Below, one piece after another: positions 34,337-42,633 of a stretch of 64,000 bases of DNA. A model generated the notes under the pieces. The model saw only the letters and a program-made list of their open reading frames with translations, searched no databases and was not told the DNA's origin. The stretch is from Mycolicibacterium austroafricanum (GTDB lineage Bacteria > Actinomycetota > Actinomycetes > Mycobacteriales > Mycobacteriaceae). The DNA is taken from positions 102,305 through 166,304 of the forward strand of contig NZ_CACSIP010000076.1 of NCBI RefSeq assembly GCF_902705885.1. Reading direction: 5' to 3'. A program made the position numbers and the translations under genes. Positions within the stretch are counted from its first letter, which is position 1. Each line of letters opens with the position of its first letter.

Positions 34337-37300
34337 TGGACCCCACGCACCGCGAAGCCCTCGCCTCGCTGCGGCTGACATGGGCACCCACCGTCGACGA
34401 CCTGTGGCGCCCCCAGGCGGCCACCCACGTCGGCGGGCTCAACGAGTACGCGGTCGACGACGTGATGGACGCCTTCGGTGACGCGCTGCACGACGCCGCG
34501 TCGACCCCGCTGGGCGTCGTGGTCCGCGGACCCGCCGGGTCGGGCAAGACCCACCTGCTCGGCCAGATCCGCGAACGGGTGCAGGCCGGCGGCGGGTACT
34601 TCTTCGTCGTCGAACTTCTCGACGCCGCCAGCTTCTGGCAGTCGGTGCGCAACGGCATCCTGGAGAGCCTCGGGCGTCCCGGAGCGCAACGCGAGACCCA
34701 GCTCAAGGACCTGCTGTGGGAACTGTCGTCGATCGCGCACGTGTCACGCGCCGACCGCCGCGCCATCATCGGGGACGACGACCTCGACCCCGAGACCCTG
34801 GACCGGTTCGTCAACGCGCTGGCCGCGGTACGCAAAGATCCTGTGCGGCAATGTCATCAGACGTTGCGGGCGCTGGTGCTCCTCGGTGCGGCAGATCTGG
34901 TGGCCCATGATGTGGGTGAGGCGTACCTTCAGGCCAGCGAGGAATCCGGCTCCGGGGACGACCGGGACCGCTGGCGGCTGCGTGCCTCCCCGGCGTCGGC
35001 GCAGGACTGTGTGCGTGACATCTCCCGGCTGATTGCGCTGGCCGGGCCGGCGGTGCTCGCCCTCGACCAGATCGACACGCTGCTGGCCGCCTCGCTGGCC
35101 CGTACCGAGTCGGGCGGGGGCGGCGATGGCGTGCTGGAGCAGGTTGCGCACGGGCTGATGTCGCTGCGCCAGACGATGCGCCGCACGGTGTCGGTGGTGG
35201 CGTGCCTGCCCGCGGTGTGGGAGAGCATCCGCGACCAGGCGACGGCCAGCGTGGCCGACCGGTTCCGGGTGACCGCGGTGCTGCACGGGGTGCCGACCTC
35301 CGACATCGGCCGCGCCATCCTGGAGCGCCGGTTCCTCGCCGGCTATGCCGCGACCGGATTCACCCCGCCCTATCCGAGCTGGCCGATCCGGCCCGCGGCG
35401 TTCGAAGACGCCCGCGACTACACGCCTCGGAAGCTGTTGATCCGAGCCGACACCCATGTGCGTGAATGCCTCAAGCACGGTGCCGTCGTCGAGCTCGAGC
35501 ACCTGAGTGCGGACGTGCAACCGACATGGGAATCGCCGCCACAGGACGACGGCGCCGCCCTCGGGACGTCCGGGCTGGACCGCCGGTTCGCCGACTACCG
35601 CCGCCGCGCGGTGCCGGCCGCCGCCTTCGACCACGAGGGCGAGGACATCACGATGCCCGAGCTTCTCGCGGCGGCACTGACCGCGTGGGTCGCCGAGCGC
35701 GACGGTGAGCAGGTGTACACCGTGGACCCGCCACCGGGATCGCACGTCGTGCTGCACGCTCGGCTTCGGCATAGCCTGGACAGCGCGACCGACGACGAAC
35801 GGCACTGGGCATTCCGCGCGGTGGCGGCCACCAATGCGGTGGCGGCCCAGACCCGGATCAGAAAGGCCTACGCGGCAACGGGACTCAGCGCGGGCTCCGA
35901 CCGACGGCAGCTGTTTCTGCTGCGGAACACCGCGTGGCCCACCGGCCCGAAGACCGCCGCCCTCATCGCGGAGATCCACGCCGCCGGGGCGCGCACCGTC
36001 CAGGTGTCCGACCACGACGTGCGCACCATGACCGCGCTGCGTGACCTGATCAACGACGACGACGCGGAACTGCCGGGATGGCTGCAGGCGCGCCGGCCCG
36101 CCCACGGGCTGGCATTGCTGCGTGAGGCACTGGGTGACGACGGCGCCGCCCCGGCGTCCGCGCCGGCCGAGCCGGAACCCGAACCTGAGCCGGAGCCGGT
36201 GGACGCGGTCGCCGTCGAGGCACCCGGCGACGAAATGCCGTTGGGCTCCGATCTGCATTCCGGGCAACCCGTATCGGTCGAGTTGTCTGCGCTGCGCAAG
36301 CACGTCGCGATCTTCGCGGGCTCGGGATCGGGCAAGACAGTGCTGATCCGCCGGCTGGTCGAGGAATGCGCGTTGCGCGGCGTGTCGTCGATCGTGCTGG
36401 ACACCAACAACGACCTGTCCCGGCTGGGCACCCGGTGGCCACAGCCGCCCCGCGGCTGGCGTCGTCCCGACGACGCCAGGGCAGCAGAGTATTTCGCGAA
36501 CACCGAGGTGAAGATCTGGACGCCGCGACGGTCGACCGGACGTCCGCTGGCATTTCAGCCGCTGCCCGATTTCAGCTCCGTGCTCGACGACTACGACGAA
36601 TTCAACGACGCCGTGGAGTCGGCGTGCGCCGCACTGGAACCGCGCGCGCTGATCTCCGGGCAGACCCAGAAGGCCAACCGGGCCCGCGCCGTTCTGCGAG
36701 AAGCGTTGCAGCGGTACGGCAGAACTGCCGCGCCGACCCTCGACGGCTTCGTCGATCTGCTCGCCGACCTACCCGACGACGTCAGCAACATCGCCGACGC
36801 CCGCAAGATCGCCGACAACCTGGCCCAGGACCTGCGCGCCGCCATGATCAACGACCCGATGTTCGGCGGTGAGGGCACGCCCGTCGACCCCGGGGTGCTG
36901 CTCACCCCATCGGACGGTCACCGGGCACGGGTGTCGGTGATCAGCATGATCGGCCTGTCGTCGGACGAGCAGCGGCAGAGCTTCGTCAACCAGCTGCAGA
37001 TGGCGCTGTTCGCGTGGATCAAACAGCACCCGGCCGGTGACCGGCCGCTGTCCGGGTTGCTGATCATGGACGAAGCCCAGAACTTCGCTCCGGCAAAGGG
37101 GTTCACCACCTCGCTGCGCAGTACGCTGGCGCTGTCGTCGCAGGCGCGCAAGTACGGGCTCGGGTTGGTGTTCGCCACCCAGGCGCCCAGGGGCCTGCAC
37201 AACCACATCCCGGGCAATGCGGCCACCCAGTTCTACGGCCTGCTGAACTCGCCCGCCCACATCGAAGCGGCCCGGGAGATGGCGCGCGCCAAGGGGGGCC

Positions 37301-37455
37301 TGGTGCCCGACATCAGCCGGTTGCAGGCCGGCAACTTCTACGTCGCGACCGAGGGGGAGGCGTTCCACCGGGTCGTCGCGCCGTGGTGCCTGTCGTATCA
37401 CCCGTCGAGTCCGCCGTCTGCCGAAGAGGTTCTGGGGCTGGCCAGTTCGGGATAG
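34336..37455 (+). CDS. Double P-loop ATPase: AAA/STAND-like plus HerA-like
   Basis: 1039 residues from ATG 34336, which overlaps the upstream stop (TGATG). Domain 1 (about 30-420) has Walker A GPAGSGKT at 65-72 and Walker B LALDQID at 241-247, like ORC/STAND AAA ATPases. A middle region (about 440-600) is of unclear fold. A Glu-Pro repeat linker follows near 612-622. Domain 2 (about 630-1030) is HerA/TraD/VirB4-like: FAGSGSGKT around 660-668, LIMDEAQNF with D912/E913, and RKYGLGLVFATQAPRG. HerA-type pumps translocate DNA and in defence systems pair with nucleases; no recognisable nuclease is visible here unless it hides in the middle region. Function unknown. Confidence 0.8.
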   Translation: MDPTHREALASLRLTWAPTVDDLWRPQAATHVGGLNEYAVDDVMDAFGDALHDAASTPLGVVVRGPAGSGKTHLLGQIRERVQAGGGYFFVVELLDAASFWQSVRNGILESLGRPGAQRETQLKDLLWELSSIAHVSRADRRAIIGDDDLDPETLDRFVNALAAVRKDPVRQCHQTLRALVLLGAADLVAHDVGEAYLQASEESGSGDDRDRWRLRASPASAQDCVRDISRLIALAGPAVLALDQIDTLLAASLARTESGGGGDGVLEQVAHGLMSLRQTMRRTVSVVACLPAVWESIRDQATASVADRFRVTAVLHGVPTSDIGRAILERRFLAGYAATGFTPPYPSWPIRPAAFEDARDYTPRKLLIRADTHVRECLKHGAVVELEHLSADVQPTWESPPQDDGAALGTSGLDRRFADYRRRAVPAAAFDHEGEDITMPELLAAALTAWVAERDGEQVYTVDPPPGSHVVLHARLRHSLDSATDDERHWAFRAVAATNAVAAQTRIRKAYAATGLSAGSDRRQLFLLRNTAWPTGPKTAALIAEIHAAGARTVQVSDHDVRTMTALRDLINDDDAELPGWLQARRPAHGLALLREALGDDGAAPASAPAEPEPEPEPEPVDAVAVEAPGDEMPLGSDLHSGQPVSVELSALRKHVAIFAGSGSGKTVLIRRLVEECALRGVSSIVLDTNNDLSRLGTRWPQPPRGWRRPDDARAAEYFANTEVKIWTPRRSTGRPLAFQPLPDFSSVLDDYDEFNDAVESACAALEPRALISGQTQKANRARAVLREALQRYGRTAAPTLDGFVDLLADLPDDVSNIADARKIADNLAQDLRAAMINDPMFGGEGTPVDPGVLLTPSDGHRARVSVISMIGLSSDEQRQSFVNQLQMALFAWIKQHPAGDRPLSGLLIMDEAQNFAPAKGFTTSLRSTLALSSQARKYGLGLVFATQAPRGLHNHIPGNAATQFYGLLNSPAHIEAAREMARAKGGLVPDISRLQAGNFYVATEGEAFHRVVAPWCLSYHPSSPPSAEEVLGLASSG

Positions 37456-37476
37456 GTCCCGCTGTCCGACGCTATG

Positions 37477-37489
37477 TTAGATAAGCTAA
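37477..37489. promoter_or_regulatory. TTAG-N5-CTAA inverted motif
   Basis: TTAGATAAGCTAA lies 69 bases before the DUF732 gene start. The same TTAG-N5-CTAA geometry recurs at 54715-54727. It resembles, but does not match, an iron-regulator box. Confidence 0.3.
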
Positions 37490-37557
37490 ACTGACGCCTA
37501 CCCGGTGTCGGCGCCGGGGACATGTGACCGTTCACCGACGTCGTGAGGATCCCCGAG

Positions 37558-37854
37558 GTGAGTTCGTACCAGCGCAGGCTACTTGCGGCGGCGGCGACGG
37601 CGGCCTGTGCGGCGCTGTTCGCCGAGACCGCCCCCGCCGCGGCGGACTCGGCGGGCTTCCTGTCGGTGCTCGAACCCCGCCACACGTCGTGGACATCGCA
37701 GGAACTGCTGGCCGCCGGACACACCGCGTGCTCGATGATCAATCGCGGAACCCCGGCATCGGTGGTGACCGACCACCTCGACCGGGAGATGGGATTCGGC
37801 GTTGCGCTGGCGTTCGACATCGTCAGCGCGGCGGTCATCCACCTGGGATGTTGA
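37558..37854 (+). CDS. DUF732 small secreted protein
   Basis: 98 residues from a GTG at 37558 (VSSYQRRLLAAAATAACAALF), or five more from a GTG at 37543. Signal peptide ends near AETAPAAADSAGF. The mature part (FLSVLEPRHTSWTSQELLAAGHTACSMINRG ... IVSAAVIHLGC) has the two cysteines and spacing of the mycobacterial DUF732 family, thought to be small exported proteins with one disulfide. Role unknown. Confidence 0.8.
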   Translation: MSSYQRRLLAAAATAACAALFAETAPAAADSAGFLSVLEPRHTSWTSQELLAAGHTACSMINRGTPASVVTDHLDREMGFGVALAFDIVSAAVIHLGC

Positions 37855-37894
37855 GGCCGGACGCCGCCCCGTCGGCACGACCCCGCAGGGACTC

Positions 37895-37919
37895 TCGCGG
37901 CCCGGAATACCATTTCCCG
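37895..37919 (-). repeat. Possible eroded family 3 end
   Basis: Read on the minus strand, this stretch agrees with the outer end of the family 3 unit (60560 side) at about 20 of 25 positions, sharing ATTCCGGGC. It lies directly before the rhodanese ATG. It may be chance. Confidence 0.35.
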
Positions 37920-38759
37920 ATGGGTGCGCGCGAGGACGTGTTGATCACCGCCGAGGAACTGGCGCGTCTGCTGGACGCAGGCGAACCGGTGACGCTGCTG
38001 GATATCCGCTGGGAGCTCAGCCAACCTGACGGCACCGCGGCATACCGACGCGGCCATCTGCCCGGGGCGGTGTACGTGTCCCTCGACGACGAACTCACCG
38101 ACCACTCGGTGACCGGGCGCGGCCGTCATCCGCTGCCGTCCGGGCCTGACCTGCAGGACGCGGCACGACGCTGGGGCGTGCGCACCGGTGTCCCGGTGGT
38201 GGTCTACGACGACTGGAACCGCGCCGGGTCGGCACGCGCATGGTGGGTCCTCACCGCCGCAGGCATCCCCGGCGTCAGGATCCTCGACGGTGGGCTGTCC
38301 GCCTGGAGGGGCGAATTGCACACGGGCACCGTCACTCCCGAGCGCGGCGACGTGACCGTCGCCCACCCCGACCTGCATGCGGCGGCCCGCAGAACCGTCG
38401 GCGCCGACGGGGTGGCCTCGGCTGAAGTGCTCCTCGACGCCCGCGCCCCGGAGCGTTATCGCGGCGAGGCCGAACCCGTCGACCCGGTGGCCGGGCACAT
38501 CCCCGGGGCGCTCAACGTCCCGAGCACCCGCCTGCTCGCCGAGGACGGCACGTGGCGCTCCGACCCCGAGCTCACCGGACTGTTCGACGAACACGGGGTG
38601 CGCGCCGGAACCGACGTCGCGGTGTACTGCGGCTCCGGCGTCACCGCCGCGGTGACGATCGCGGCGCTGGCGGCCATCGGTGTCGACGCCGCGTTGTTCC
38701 CCGGCTCGTGGTCGCAGTGGAGTGCGGATCCCAACCGCCCGGTCGCGCGGGGAATGTGA
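37920..38759 (+). CDS. Tandem-rhodanese sulfurtransferase
   Basis: 279 residues with two rhodanese domains. The N-terminal one (about 8-130) is inactive, with the catalytic loop replaced by VVYDDWNRAGSARAWW. The C-terminal one (about 150-275) carries the catalytic cysteine in VYCGSGVTAAV and the HIPGALNVPS motif. It transfers sulfur from thiosulfate or 3-mercaptopyruvate to an acceptor; the loop CGSGVT is closest to the mercaptopyruvate type. Cytoplasmic. ATG at 37920; no clear ribosome site. Confidence 0.88.
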   Translation: MGAREDVLITAEELARLLDAGEPVTLLDIRWELSQPDGTAAYRRGHLPGAVYVSLDDELTDHSVTGRGRHPLPSGPDLQDAARRWGVRTGVPVVVYDDWNRAGSARAWWVLTAAGIPGVRILDGGLSAWRGELHTGTVTPERGDVTVAHPDLHAAARRTVGADGVASAEVLLDARAPERYRGEAEPVDPVAGHIPGALNVPSTRLLAEDGTWRSDPELTGLFDEHGVRAGTDVAVYCGSGVTAAVTIAALAAIGVDAALFPGSWSQWSADPNRPVARGM

Positions 38760-38786
38760 CGGCGGTCGCAGTCGTTGGCACCTGGC

Positions 38787-39203
38787 ATGGCGAAGATGAC
38801 CGGTGATGAGCGTGAGCAGTATCTGGCCGACGTGCACGTCGGAGTGATCTCGGTGGAGCGGCCCGGGCGGGCGCCGCTCGCGGTGCCCATCTGGTACGGC
38901 TACCGGCCCGGCGGCGAGGTGCTGCTGTGGACCGAGGCGGACTCGGTGAAGCACAAGCTGATTCGTGACGCGGGGCGCTTTGCCATCACAGTGCAGGACG
39001 AACAGCCGCCGTACAAGTACGTCACCGCCGAGGGCGACGTCACCGGCATCGGACCGGCCGACGACGCCGAGGTCCGTGCGATCGCGGTGCGTTATCTCGG
39101 CGCCGAGGCCGGCGGCCAGTTCACCGACGAGAACCTCACGCCGACCTCGGTACTCATCCGGATGCGTCCTCAGCGCTGGCTGAGCACCGATTACTCCAAG
39201 TAA
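38787..39203 (+). CDS. Pyridoxamine-5'-phosphate-oxidase-like flavin/F420 split-barrel protein
   Basis: 138 residues from MAKMTGDEREQYLADVHVGVISVERPGRAPLAVPIWYGY, the PPOX split-barrel layout: VLLWTEADSVKHKLIRDAGRFAITVQDE is the cofactor-binding strand pair. Mycobacteria use many such proteins with FMN, F420 or heme; which is used here is not decidable. A TTG at 38775 would add four residues. Confidence 0.8.
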   Translation: MAKMTGDEREQYLADVHVGVISVERPGRAPLAVPIWYGYRPGGEVLLWTEADSVKHKLIRDAGRFAITVQDEQPPYKYVTAEGDVTGIGPADDAEVRAIAVRYLGAEAGGQFTDENLTPTSVLIRMRPQRWLSTDYSK

Positions 39204-39259
39204 TCCCACCCGCCGCGATAGTCTGCGACCGTCACGGTGGCGGAGCGGGGGGTGGGCGG

Positions 39260-40114
39260 ATGCGTGCACGGGTGATGCCGATACTGGCGGCAGGACTGCT
39301 GGTGGTCGGCTGCGGCGGCGACCCGCAACAGTCGCAGGCGCCGACATCCCCGCCGGGAAAGGCGACGGCCCTGAGCGCGGCCGCCGAAGGTGATGCGCCC
39401 GACGGCGACGGCGTGATGACCTTCACCTACGAGGACGCCCAGAGCCCCGAGGCGATCGCCGGGCGCACGCTGATGCAGGACAACCAACTGCTCGAGGACC
39501 TCACCGACGACATCAATGAGGGCCTGGTGTTGCCCTACGACATCGCCCTGCTGGGCGCGCAGTGCGACGAGGCCAACGCCTTCTGGGATTCAGAGGAGCA
39601 GTCGATCACGCTGTGCTACGAGGACGCCGCCCTGGCTCAGGAGATCTTCACCGAGGCAGGCGATCCCGACCCCGATGCGTCCGCGCTGAACTCCGAGTAC
39701 GCGACCTTCTACCACGAGGTCGGCCACATGGCGATCAGCATCTACGAGCTGCCGGCGACCGGACGCGAGGAGGACGTCGCCGACCAGCTCGCTGCGTACG
39801 TGCTGCTGCAACCCGACGACGACGGCGAGCCGGACCCGGAGTCGGTGCAGGCGGTCAAGGACTTCGCCCGGACCTTCGGCGCGTCCGGTGACCAGCGTGT
39901 CGAGCTGAGCCCGGAGGATTTTGCGGACGTGCATTCGCTCGACGAGACCCGGATGTTCAACCTGCAGTGCTGGATCTACGGATCGAGTCCCGACTCCAAC
40001 GGCGACCTGATCGCGTCGGGCGACCTGCCCGCTGAGCGTGCCGACGGCTGCGAGGACGAGTGGATTCTTCTCGACAGGTCGTGGTCGACGCTGCTGGAGC
40101 CGTACTTCAAGTGA
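39260..40114 (+). CDS. DUF4344 metallopeptidase lipoprotein
   Basis: 284 residues. Signal peptide and lipobox LVVGC with lipidated C18. The zinc motif HEVGH is at 152-156 in TFYHEVGHMAISIYELPATGREEDVADQLAAYVLL, which also provides the third ligand (E or D of EEDVADQ), typical of DUF4344 proteins. Probably an exported zinc peptidase at the cell surface. The stop is four bases from the convergent Ag85-like gene. Confidence 0.85.
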   Translation: MRARVMPILAAGLLVVGCGGDPQQSQAPTSPPGKATALSAAAEGDAPDGDGVMTFTYEDAQSPEAIAGRTLMQDNQLLEDLTDDINEGLVLPYDIALLGAQCDEANAFWDSEEQSITLCYEDAALAQEIFTEAGDPDPDASALNSEYATFYHEVGHMAISIYELPATGREEDVADQLAAYVLLQPDDDGEPDPESVQAVKDFARTFGASGDQRVELSPEDFADVHSLDETRMFNLQCWIYGSSPDSNGDLIASGDLPAERADGCEDEWILLDRSWSTLLEPYFK

Positions 40115-40118
40115 GGGG

Positions 40119-41153
40119 TCAGCCGCCGGCAGCGGGGGGCGGCGGCGCTCCCGGTGGTGGCGGCGGCGGTGGTGGTGGTGGCGGGGCGGTCAGGATGCGC
40201 ACCATGTCCGCCTTCATCGCCTGCAGCTGCGCGCCCCAATAGCCCCAACTGTGGGTGCCGTTGGGCGGGAAGTTGAACACGGCGTTGCGCCCGCCGGCGG
40301 CCAGGTACTTCTGCTGAAACTCCTTGTTGGTGCTGACGGTGATGTTCTCCAGATACTGGGCGCCGAAGTTCGCAGCGAAATCCCGGCTGGTGTCGAGGTC
40401 TGAGGTGACACCGTTGCCGCAGTAGATCCACAGCGCGGTCCGATTGGCCACCAGCCGGTTGACATTGACGGTCGGGTCGTTGCGCTGCCAGGCGCCGGAA
40501 CCGGGGCTGCCCCACATGTCGAGGGAGTCGAAGCCGCCGGCGTCCTGCATCGCGATGTCGATCATCGTCGGCCAGAGACCGCGCGACGGGGCCAGATACC
40601 CCGACAGCGAGGCGGCGAACTTGTATTGGCGCGGGTACCAGGCGGCCATCGTCAACGCGCTGCTGCCCGACATCGACAACCCGACGACGGCGTTGCCGAA
40701 CGGGTCCTGGCCCTTGTTGGCGGCCAGCCAGGTCGGCAGTTCCCGGGTCAGGAACGTCTCCCACTTGTAGGTCACCGTGCCCGCATTGTTCTTGGCGGGC
40801 CGGTACCAGTCGGAGTAGAAGCTGGACTGGCCGCCGACGGGCATGATCACCGAGATCCCGGACTGGTGGAACCACTCGAACGCCGCGGTGTTGATGTCCC
40901 AGCCGTTGAAGTCGTCCTGGGCGCGCAGGCCATCGAGTAGCAGCACCGAATGCGGCCCGCCACCCTGGAATTCGACGCGGATGGTGCGCCCCATCGCAGC
41001 CGACGGCACGTCGAGCTGTTCGATCGGCAGGCCGTCGCGGGAGAACGCGTCGGCCTGCGTCACCGGGGTGAGCGTCGTCAAACCGGCAGCGAGCAGCACC
41101 ACGACGGCCAAGCGTGCGCCGACGCGGCGGACCCGGTGTCCGAACAGCGCCAT
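40119..41153 (-). CDS. Antigen-85-like secreted mycolyltransferase/esterase
   Basis: 344 residues from ATG 41153. Signal peptide to about residue 37 (ending TQADAFS). Alpha/beta-hydrolase: nucleophile serine in VVGLSMSGSSALTMA, the acid in the second half and His in PNGTHSWGYWGAQL, with the Ag85-like N-terminus (LPIEQLDVPSAAMGRTIRVEFQ) and the DWYRPAKNNAGT loop. Family members attach mycolates to trehalose or arabinogalactan. The C-terminus ends in a run of about 11 prolines encoded by a CCG/CCA simple repeat (40146-40187), likely variable in length between strains. Confidence 0.88.
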   Translation of the reverse strand: MALFGHRVRRVGARLAVVVLLAAGLTTLTPVTQADAFSRDGLPIEQLDVPSAAMGRTIRVEFQGGGPHSVLLLDGLRAQDDFNGWDINTAAFEWFHQSGISVIMPVGGQSSFYSDWYRPAKNNAGTVTYKWETFLTRELPTWLAANKGQDPFGNAVVGLSMSGSSALTMAAWYPRQYKFAASLSGYLAPSRGLWPTMIDIAMQDAGGFDSLDMWGSPGSGAWQRNDPTVNVNRLVANRTALWIYCGNGVTSDLDTSRDFAANFGAQYLENITVSTNKEFQQKYLAAGGRNAVFNFPPNGTHSWGYWGAQLQAMKADMVRILTAPPPPPPPPPPPGAPPPPAAGG

Positions 41154-41274
41154 GGGCGCGAACGTAACAGCGGCGGGCGGTGTGTCCACGGGGCCGCGCG
41201 GGGCAGTGACCGGGTTGTGATGTTGGCGATTTCGGCGTGGTGGTCGCCGCTGAGCGACGATGCACACGCCGAAG

Positions 41275-41955
41275 TCATGGGAGCGGGCGGGTCAGCATGA
41301 CCGGTGCCTGGGCCATGAAACGTGGCGTGCTGCCGCGGTGTTCGTCGGCGGCGTGCACCGTGAACGGGTGTACCAGATACATGTCGCCGGGCACGCCGGT
41401 CGCGTGCACCACCGGACGCGTCCGGCTCGCGGCGTCGGCCAGGCCGCCGGCGGTGACGGCATCCAGCGCGTCCTCGCCGAGGACCCCGGCGACGTCGTGG
41501 TGGGAGCCGACCCGGATCCGCGTCGGCGCGTCGTCGATCGTCACCTCCGACAGCAACGTCAACAGCAACAGGGTGTGCGGCCGGCCGGTGACCGCCCAAG
41601 ACCCGTCGGGCTGCGGGGTGTTCAGATCGATGTGCCAGCCGCGGTCCTCGGCGGGCGGGCTGACCGGGAACCTCACCGGGATGTTACCCAGCGAGCCGCG
41701 GGGGACCCAGCCACCTACGCCGCACACGGCATCCAACGCCTCGGCGAGCGGCCGGCTTCGGATCAGCTCACCGAACGGGCCCCGGCCTGTCAGGTCCGAG
41801 GTCCACATCACCGGTTGCGTCCACGACGACGGATCATCCGGTGACACACCGAGTTGTGCCCACAACAGTGTCCTGGCGGCGTCGGCGGCGGCGCGGGGAG
41901 CAGCCTGTGTGACCTTGACGAATCCGTCGGAGAAGAACGCGTCCACATCCACCAC
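41275..41955 (-). CDS. Phytanoyl-CoA dioxygenase (PhyH)-like protein
   Basis: 226 residues from a GTG at 41955 (VVDVDAFFSDGFVKVTQ). The reading frame stays open upstream through the palindrome at 42005-42067, so the longer version is rejected. Fe(II)/2-oxoglutarate oxygenase motif: HID in RGWHIDLNTPQ and the distal His in YLVHPFTVHAA. Substrate unknown. It is divergent from a MarR gene and is the obvious candidate for its control. Confidence 0.8.
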   Translation of the reverse strand: MVDVDAFFSDGFVKVTQAAPRAAADAARTLLWAQLGVSPDDPSSWTQPVMWTSDLTGRGPFGELIRSRPLAEALDAVCGVGGWVPRGSLGNIPVRFPVSPPAEDRGWHIDLNTPQPDGSWAVTGRPHTLLLLTLLSEVTIDDAPTRIRVGSHHDVAGVLGEDALDAVTAGGLADAASRTRPVVHATGVPGDMYLVHPFTVHAADEHRGSTPRFMAQAPVMLTRPLP

Positions 41956-42004
41956 GGCGCCGAGCGTGGCAGAACAGGACGCCCTCCCGCCAATGGTTTT
42001 CCAT

Positions 42005-42067
42005 CGCCGGAACGGTATTCCAGCAGGGCGTTGCCCGGGTTTTGGCTGCTGGAATACCGTTCCGGCG
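42005..42067. repeat. 63-base palindrome, family 2, copy A
   Basis: Two perfect 21-base inverted arms (outer sequence CGCCGGAACGGTATTCCAGC) enclose a 21-base loop; total 63. It sits in the divergent promoter region between the PhyH-like and MarR genes. Copy B is at 44350 and a third left arm at 63981. Confidence 0.95.
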
Positions 42068-42140
42068 AAGAGGGGCACCGTCAGCGCTCCCCGCCAACTC
42101 AACCCAGCGACATGCACATCTCCAAGTGGTTATCGATTGA

Positions 42141-42160
42141 TAGTTATCATCACATAACTA
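42141..42160. promoter_or_regulatory. MarR operator palindrome
   Basis: TAGTTAT-CATCAC-ATAACTA, a perfect 7-6-7 inverted repeat ending 18 bases before the MarR GTG, in the divergent promoter. AT-rich in GC-rich DNA and typical in size for a MarR site. Confidence 0.75.
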
Positions 42161-42177
42161 GCAGGTATGGTGGTGTC

Positions 42178-42633
42178 GTGCCCGCCCGACCACCGCGCAC
42201 CGACCAACTGGCCGATCTCGCCGACACCGTGCTGGCGGTGGCGCGGGCGGTGAAGACACAGGCTTCCGCGGAGCCGTCCGTGCTGGAGCTGTCCGCCACC
42301 GAGGTCACGGTGCTGCGCTACCTCGACCACCACCCCGGGGTGGGGCCCAGCGTCGTCGCCGCCGCGACCGGACTGCAACGCAGCAACTTGAGCAGAGCGC
42401 TGCGCGACCTCGAGGCCGAGGGGCTGGTGCGGCGGTCGCCTGATCCCGTCGACAGCCGACAGGCGGTGCTTCGGTCCACCGAGTTGGCGGCCGAGAACCT
42501 CGCGCGATTGCGGGGGATCTGGGCGCGGTTGCTGGGCGAGGCGATCGAGGCGTCCGGGGAGCAGCACGACGTCGAGTCGGCGCTGGCGCTGTTGCGGGCT
42601 GTGGAACGCGGGCTCGACGCGGTCGTGAGATGA
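42178..42633 (+). CDS. MarR-family regulator
   Basis: 151 residues, GTG start at 42178. Winged helix with LSATEVTVLRYLDHHPGVGPSVVAAATGLQRSNLSRALRDLEAEGLVRRSPDPVDSRQ (about 40-100), including the DSRQ wing. The dimerisation helices lie at both ends. It is coupled to the downstream EEP gene (ATGA overlap) and divergent from the PhyH-like gene; the palindrome at 42141 is the likely site of action. Confidence 0.9.
   Translation: MPARPPRTDQLADLADTVLAVARAVKTQASAEPSVLELSATEVTVLRYLDHHPGVGPSVVAAATGLQRSNLSRALRDLEAEGLVRRSPDPVDSRQAVLRSTELAAENLARLRGIWARLLGEAIEASGEQHDVESALALLRAVERGLDAVVR

Noticed and set aside
41956..42117. Longer PhyH-like protein starting at 42117
   Set aside because: The extension is translated from the 63-base palindrome and has no conserved residues; the GTG at 41955 gives a normal family start.
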